Of a DNA stretch of 25,052 bases, positions 23,434 to 25,052 are shown in pieces (position 1 is the stretch's first letter; each line of letters starts with the position of its first letter). Below the pieces are notes generated by a model. The model worked only from the letters and a program-made list of their open reading frames with translations, was not told the origin of the DNA and ran no database searches. Source of the stretch: CAZAYP01 sp964489425 [NCBI: uncultured Verrucomicrobiota bacterium]. Its GTDB lineage: Bacteria; Verrucomicrobiota; Kiritimatiellia; RZYC01. The translations under genes and the position numbers were made by a program. Location: contig CAZAYP010000074.1 of assembly GCA_964489425.1 (NCBI GenBank), forward strand, positions 1 to 25,052, read 5' to 3'.

Positions 23434-23624
23434 CGCTTCAACATATTTCATTGGCTGACGCATCAACCTGCCGTTAACCTCCCGGGGGCGGGGGGATCAT
23501 GGGGGGTATGTGCCCGGGAGGGGCAAGCGGGCGTGGCGCATATCGTTTTGGATTCCAGACTCAACAGTTAATGCCGGTTTTAGAGGCGATGGCTATCATC
23601 TATCGGGTTCGGGCAAGCGGCCAG

Positions 23625-23652
23625 AAAAACACCCTGATTTATTGGGGTTTTT
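23625..23652 (-). terminator. Possible intrinsic terminator after the Cys-rich gene
   Basis: On the minus strand AAAAACCCC, a 9-nt loop and GGGTGTTTTT form a short stem with one bulge, bordered by A and T runs. It overlaps the stop codon of the gene at 23652-24074 by a single base. The stem is short, so this is tentative. Confidence 0.4.
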
Positions 23653-24074
23653 CATGCGATTGATCGGTTAACTGTCGAGTGGCCTATCGTCGGCCGGCTC
23701 CGGTTGTGCCAAGCGTTCCGGTGGGTGGCTTGACGACGTTTTCGGGAGCACACCGGGCAGAATCGCTTGCGGGGCGGCATGGGTTGGCCGCAATCCGGGC
23801 AGGCGCGGGCTGGCTTGGCGTTCTGGTGGGTCATGGCGTGATAAGCCCGGACGGCTTCCTGCATCTGGACTGCCCGCCGGGAGTCGGCCACCATGCCGGC
23901 CATGGGCGCCACGGTTTCCTCGAAGTAAACGCAGCGGTTGCCATCGCCCAAGGCGCACTTTGGCAAGGGCCGGCCACGGCGCATGGTGAGGTCGTCTTCA
24001 ATAACCGCGCCCATACACGAGCCGTCGGGTTGGTAGTTGGCGCATTCTTCACGGGCGAATTGCAGTGGGGTCAT
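23652..24074 (-). CDS. Cys-rich putative zinc-binding phage protein
   Basis: This 140-aa protein has two cysteine regions. The N-terminal half has ECANYQPDGSC, then PKCALGDGNRCVYFEE, a pattern that could bind a metal. The C-terminal half has a clear zinc ribbon, CPDCGQPMPPRKRFCPVC, followed by a basic tail RKRRQATHRNAWHNRSR. The ATG has an AGGAG Shine-Dalgarno sequence. It lies about 270 nt after the primase-helicase gene on the same strand, beyond an iteron-like array. A nucleic-acid-binding accessory role in the mobile element is plausible, but I do not recognise a named family. Confidence 0.65.
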   Translation of the reverse strand: MTPLQFAREECANYQPDGSCMGAVIEDDLTMRRGRPLPKCALGDGNRCVYFEETVAPMAGMVADSRRAVQMQEAVRAYHAMTHQNAKPARACPDCGQPMPPRKRFCPVCSRKRRQATHRNAWHNRSRPTIGHSTVNRSIA

Positions 24075-24174
24075 TGGGGGGCTCCTGCCGTTTTCATTGC
24101 CCCCTGGTGCTTGGGTAGCCGTGATCGTGAACTGCGCTCACGATGGGGATCTCGCCACCAGGGCGCTGGGCCGC

Positions 24175-24312
24175 TTGGGACGCTTGTTCCAGACTCTTTT
24201 ACACACACGGATGAAATAGAGAGTTTGCGCCCCCTGCGCGCTAAAGAATCTGAAATAGGCGTCCCAAGCGTCCCAAAACAACCGGGACGACCAGTCTTGG
24301 GACACTTGGGAC
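24175..24312. repeat. Iteron-like TTGGGAC array next to the primase gene
   Basis: The heptamer TTGGGAC occurs at 24175, 24297 and 24306 and as its complement GTCCCAA at 24261 and 24270. The two pairs are 9 bp apart within each pair and inverted with respect to each other; the 12-mer TTGGGACGCTTG (24175-24186) has a perfect inverted copy at 24265-24276. It is in the gap between a D5-type primase-helicase gene and a Cys-rich protein. Such arrays often mark replication origins or initiator-binding sites; this is inferred. Confidence 0.7.
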
Positions 24313-24344
24313 GGGTGTTTCCGTGTTGGCCGCACCCCAGGGCA

Positions 24345-25052
24345 TCATTTGAAGTCAACATGACGGAACCCCTTGTGCGATTTTCCCTCGCGGGTGATGG
24401 AATGTGTTTTCACGGTCTGGAACAACTCAAGCATCAGGGTTTCAACCTGACGTTGAACCACGGTGATGGGTAGCGGGTTCCACCCCCTGGTGGGGCAGTA
24501 CTCGGCATACCCCTGGACGATCTCCTGAATGGTCAGGTCGCCGTCATCGGAACGAGACACGCAGTCCCGCAGGTAACAGCGCAAGGAGTCCGATTCAGCC
24601 AACAGGGAATCGACCACGCCGGCCTGCCGGGCGGTGAGGGTGATGTCCCCGTAGTGCGCCACATCCTGAAGCAAAGCCGCCAGCCCTTGAAGCGCCCAGT
24701 TCAGGATGCCCGCCCCCTCCGTGGCCACCAGGTGCTTGCCGAAATCTGGAATCTTGCGTTTGGGCGGCGGGGCTTCGTAGCGCACGATCAGCAGGCGCCG
24801 GCGCCATGCGCCAACATCGCCCTCAAGCCGGACGCGCAATCTGGAGTTGCTGGTTACGACCATGCAGAAGGTCCCCTCCAGCGGGAAGCATCCGGTCCCA
24901 TTTTTTTGCTCAGCGTCCAGGATGTCGCCCCCGACCAAACCCTTGATTACCGTGGCCCCCCGGGTGGATAGGAAATCGGCCGGCACGTCAACGCCCACTA
25001 GCCCGGATATTTCATAAGGTTCGCAATTTTGACGGGTTTTGGGGCGACAATA
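24345..25052 (-). CDS. D5-type primase-helicase, C-terminal part (runs off the window)
   Basis: The frame is open to the right edge and reads the end of a superfamily 3 helicase of phage and plasmid primases (D5 / P4 alpha type): GATVIKGLVGGDILDAEQK, then FPLEGTFCMVVTSNSRLRVRLEGDVGAWRRRLLIVRYEAP, where TSN is the sensor 1 Asn and WRRRLLIV the arginine-finger region. The C-terminal 90 residues (SLRCYLRDCVSRSDDGDLTIQEIVQGYAEYCPTRGW) form the winged-helix-like tail seen in these proteins. About 235 residues are visible; the ATPase Walker A and any primase domain lie outside. A GTG inside the frame is not a real start. It is followed by the iteron-like array. Confidence 0.8.
   Translation of the reverse strand, partial: YCRPKTRQNCEPYEISGLVGVDVPADFLSTRGATVIKGLVGGDILDAEQKNGTGCFPLEGTFCMVVTSNSRLRVRLEGDVGAWRRRLLIVRYEAPPPKRKIPDFGKHLVATEGAGILNWALQGLAALLQDVAHYGDITLTARQAGVVDSLLAESDSLRCYLRDCVSRSDDGDLTIQEIVQGYAEYCPTRGWNPLPITVVQRQVETLMLELFQTVKTHSITREGKSHKGFRHVDFK

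Overview
The window looks like an accessory region of a Gram-negative, probably anaerobic bacterium. It most resembles the Verrucomicrobiota / Lentisphaerota / Kiritimatiellota group, judging by the giant secreted protein combining SUMF1-like, BACON-like, SBBP propeller and MBG-type domains and by the dispersed CCACGAAG repeats. This placement is an inference from domain style; there is no rRNA here.

Region 1 (1-8381) is the right end of an integrated mobile element. From the attachment site leftward on the minus strand it carries a tyrosine recombinase, a HigBA-like toxin-antitoxin pair with a textbook promoter and palindromic operator, a 330-bp control region with a helically phased ATGTTC array, two small HTH proteins, and a very large primase / helicase-like / family A DNA polymerase fusion. 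The right boundary is the 3' half of a tRNA-Tyr(GTA) gene without its 5' half, so the intact tRNA should lie to the left of the window.

Region 2 (8382-9590) is decayed phage DNA: a ParB-like fragment on the minus strand and a terminase large-subunit fragment on the plus strand, the latter broken by a CCACGAAG-type repeat.

Region 3 (9592-21385, minus strand) is the most interesting part: one tightly packed gene set that looks like a peptide-modification system. In transcription order it encodes (i) a 162-aa precursor-like protein with a Tat-type leader followed by 23 Tyr-Xaa-Ser/Asn triplets, (ii) a radical SAM/SPASM-like enzyme, (iii) a radical-SAM-like protein without the CxxxCxxC motif but with a Cys-rich C-terminus (pseudo-rSAM), (iv) a second radical SAM/SPASM enzyme, (v) a GT9 (heptosyltransferase-like) glycosyltransferase, and (vi) a 2444-aa secreted multidomain protein. 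Stops and starts overlap or are separated by 3-6 nt, except for an 85-90 nt repeat-bearing gap before the glycosyltransferase. My reading is that the Tyr-rich array is modified, perhaps cross-linked at each triplet, by the radical SAM enzymes in the cytoplasm and then exported by Tat; the last two genes would add sugar or surface display. Only the gene layout and motifs are seen; the chemistry is inferred.

Region 4 (21728-22643) holds a PIN-domain toxin / small antitoxin-like pair and a possible small upstream gene, on the same strand and upstream of the peptide system.

Region 5 (23128-25052) returns to phage or mobile DNA: a DUF935-type portal fragment (plus strand), a Cys-rich small protein, an iteron-like array and the C-terminal part of a D5-type primase-helicase running off the window. 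Because terminase and portal fragments flank the peptide system in the normal phage order and strand, the approximately 13.5-kb block between them may be cargo inserted into an old prophage.
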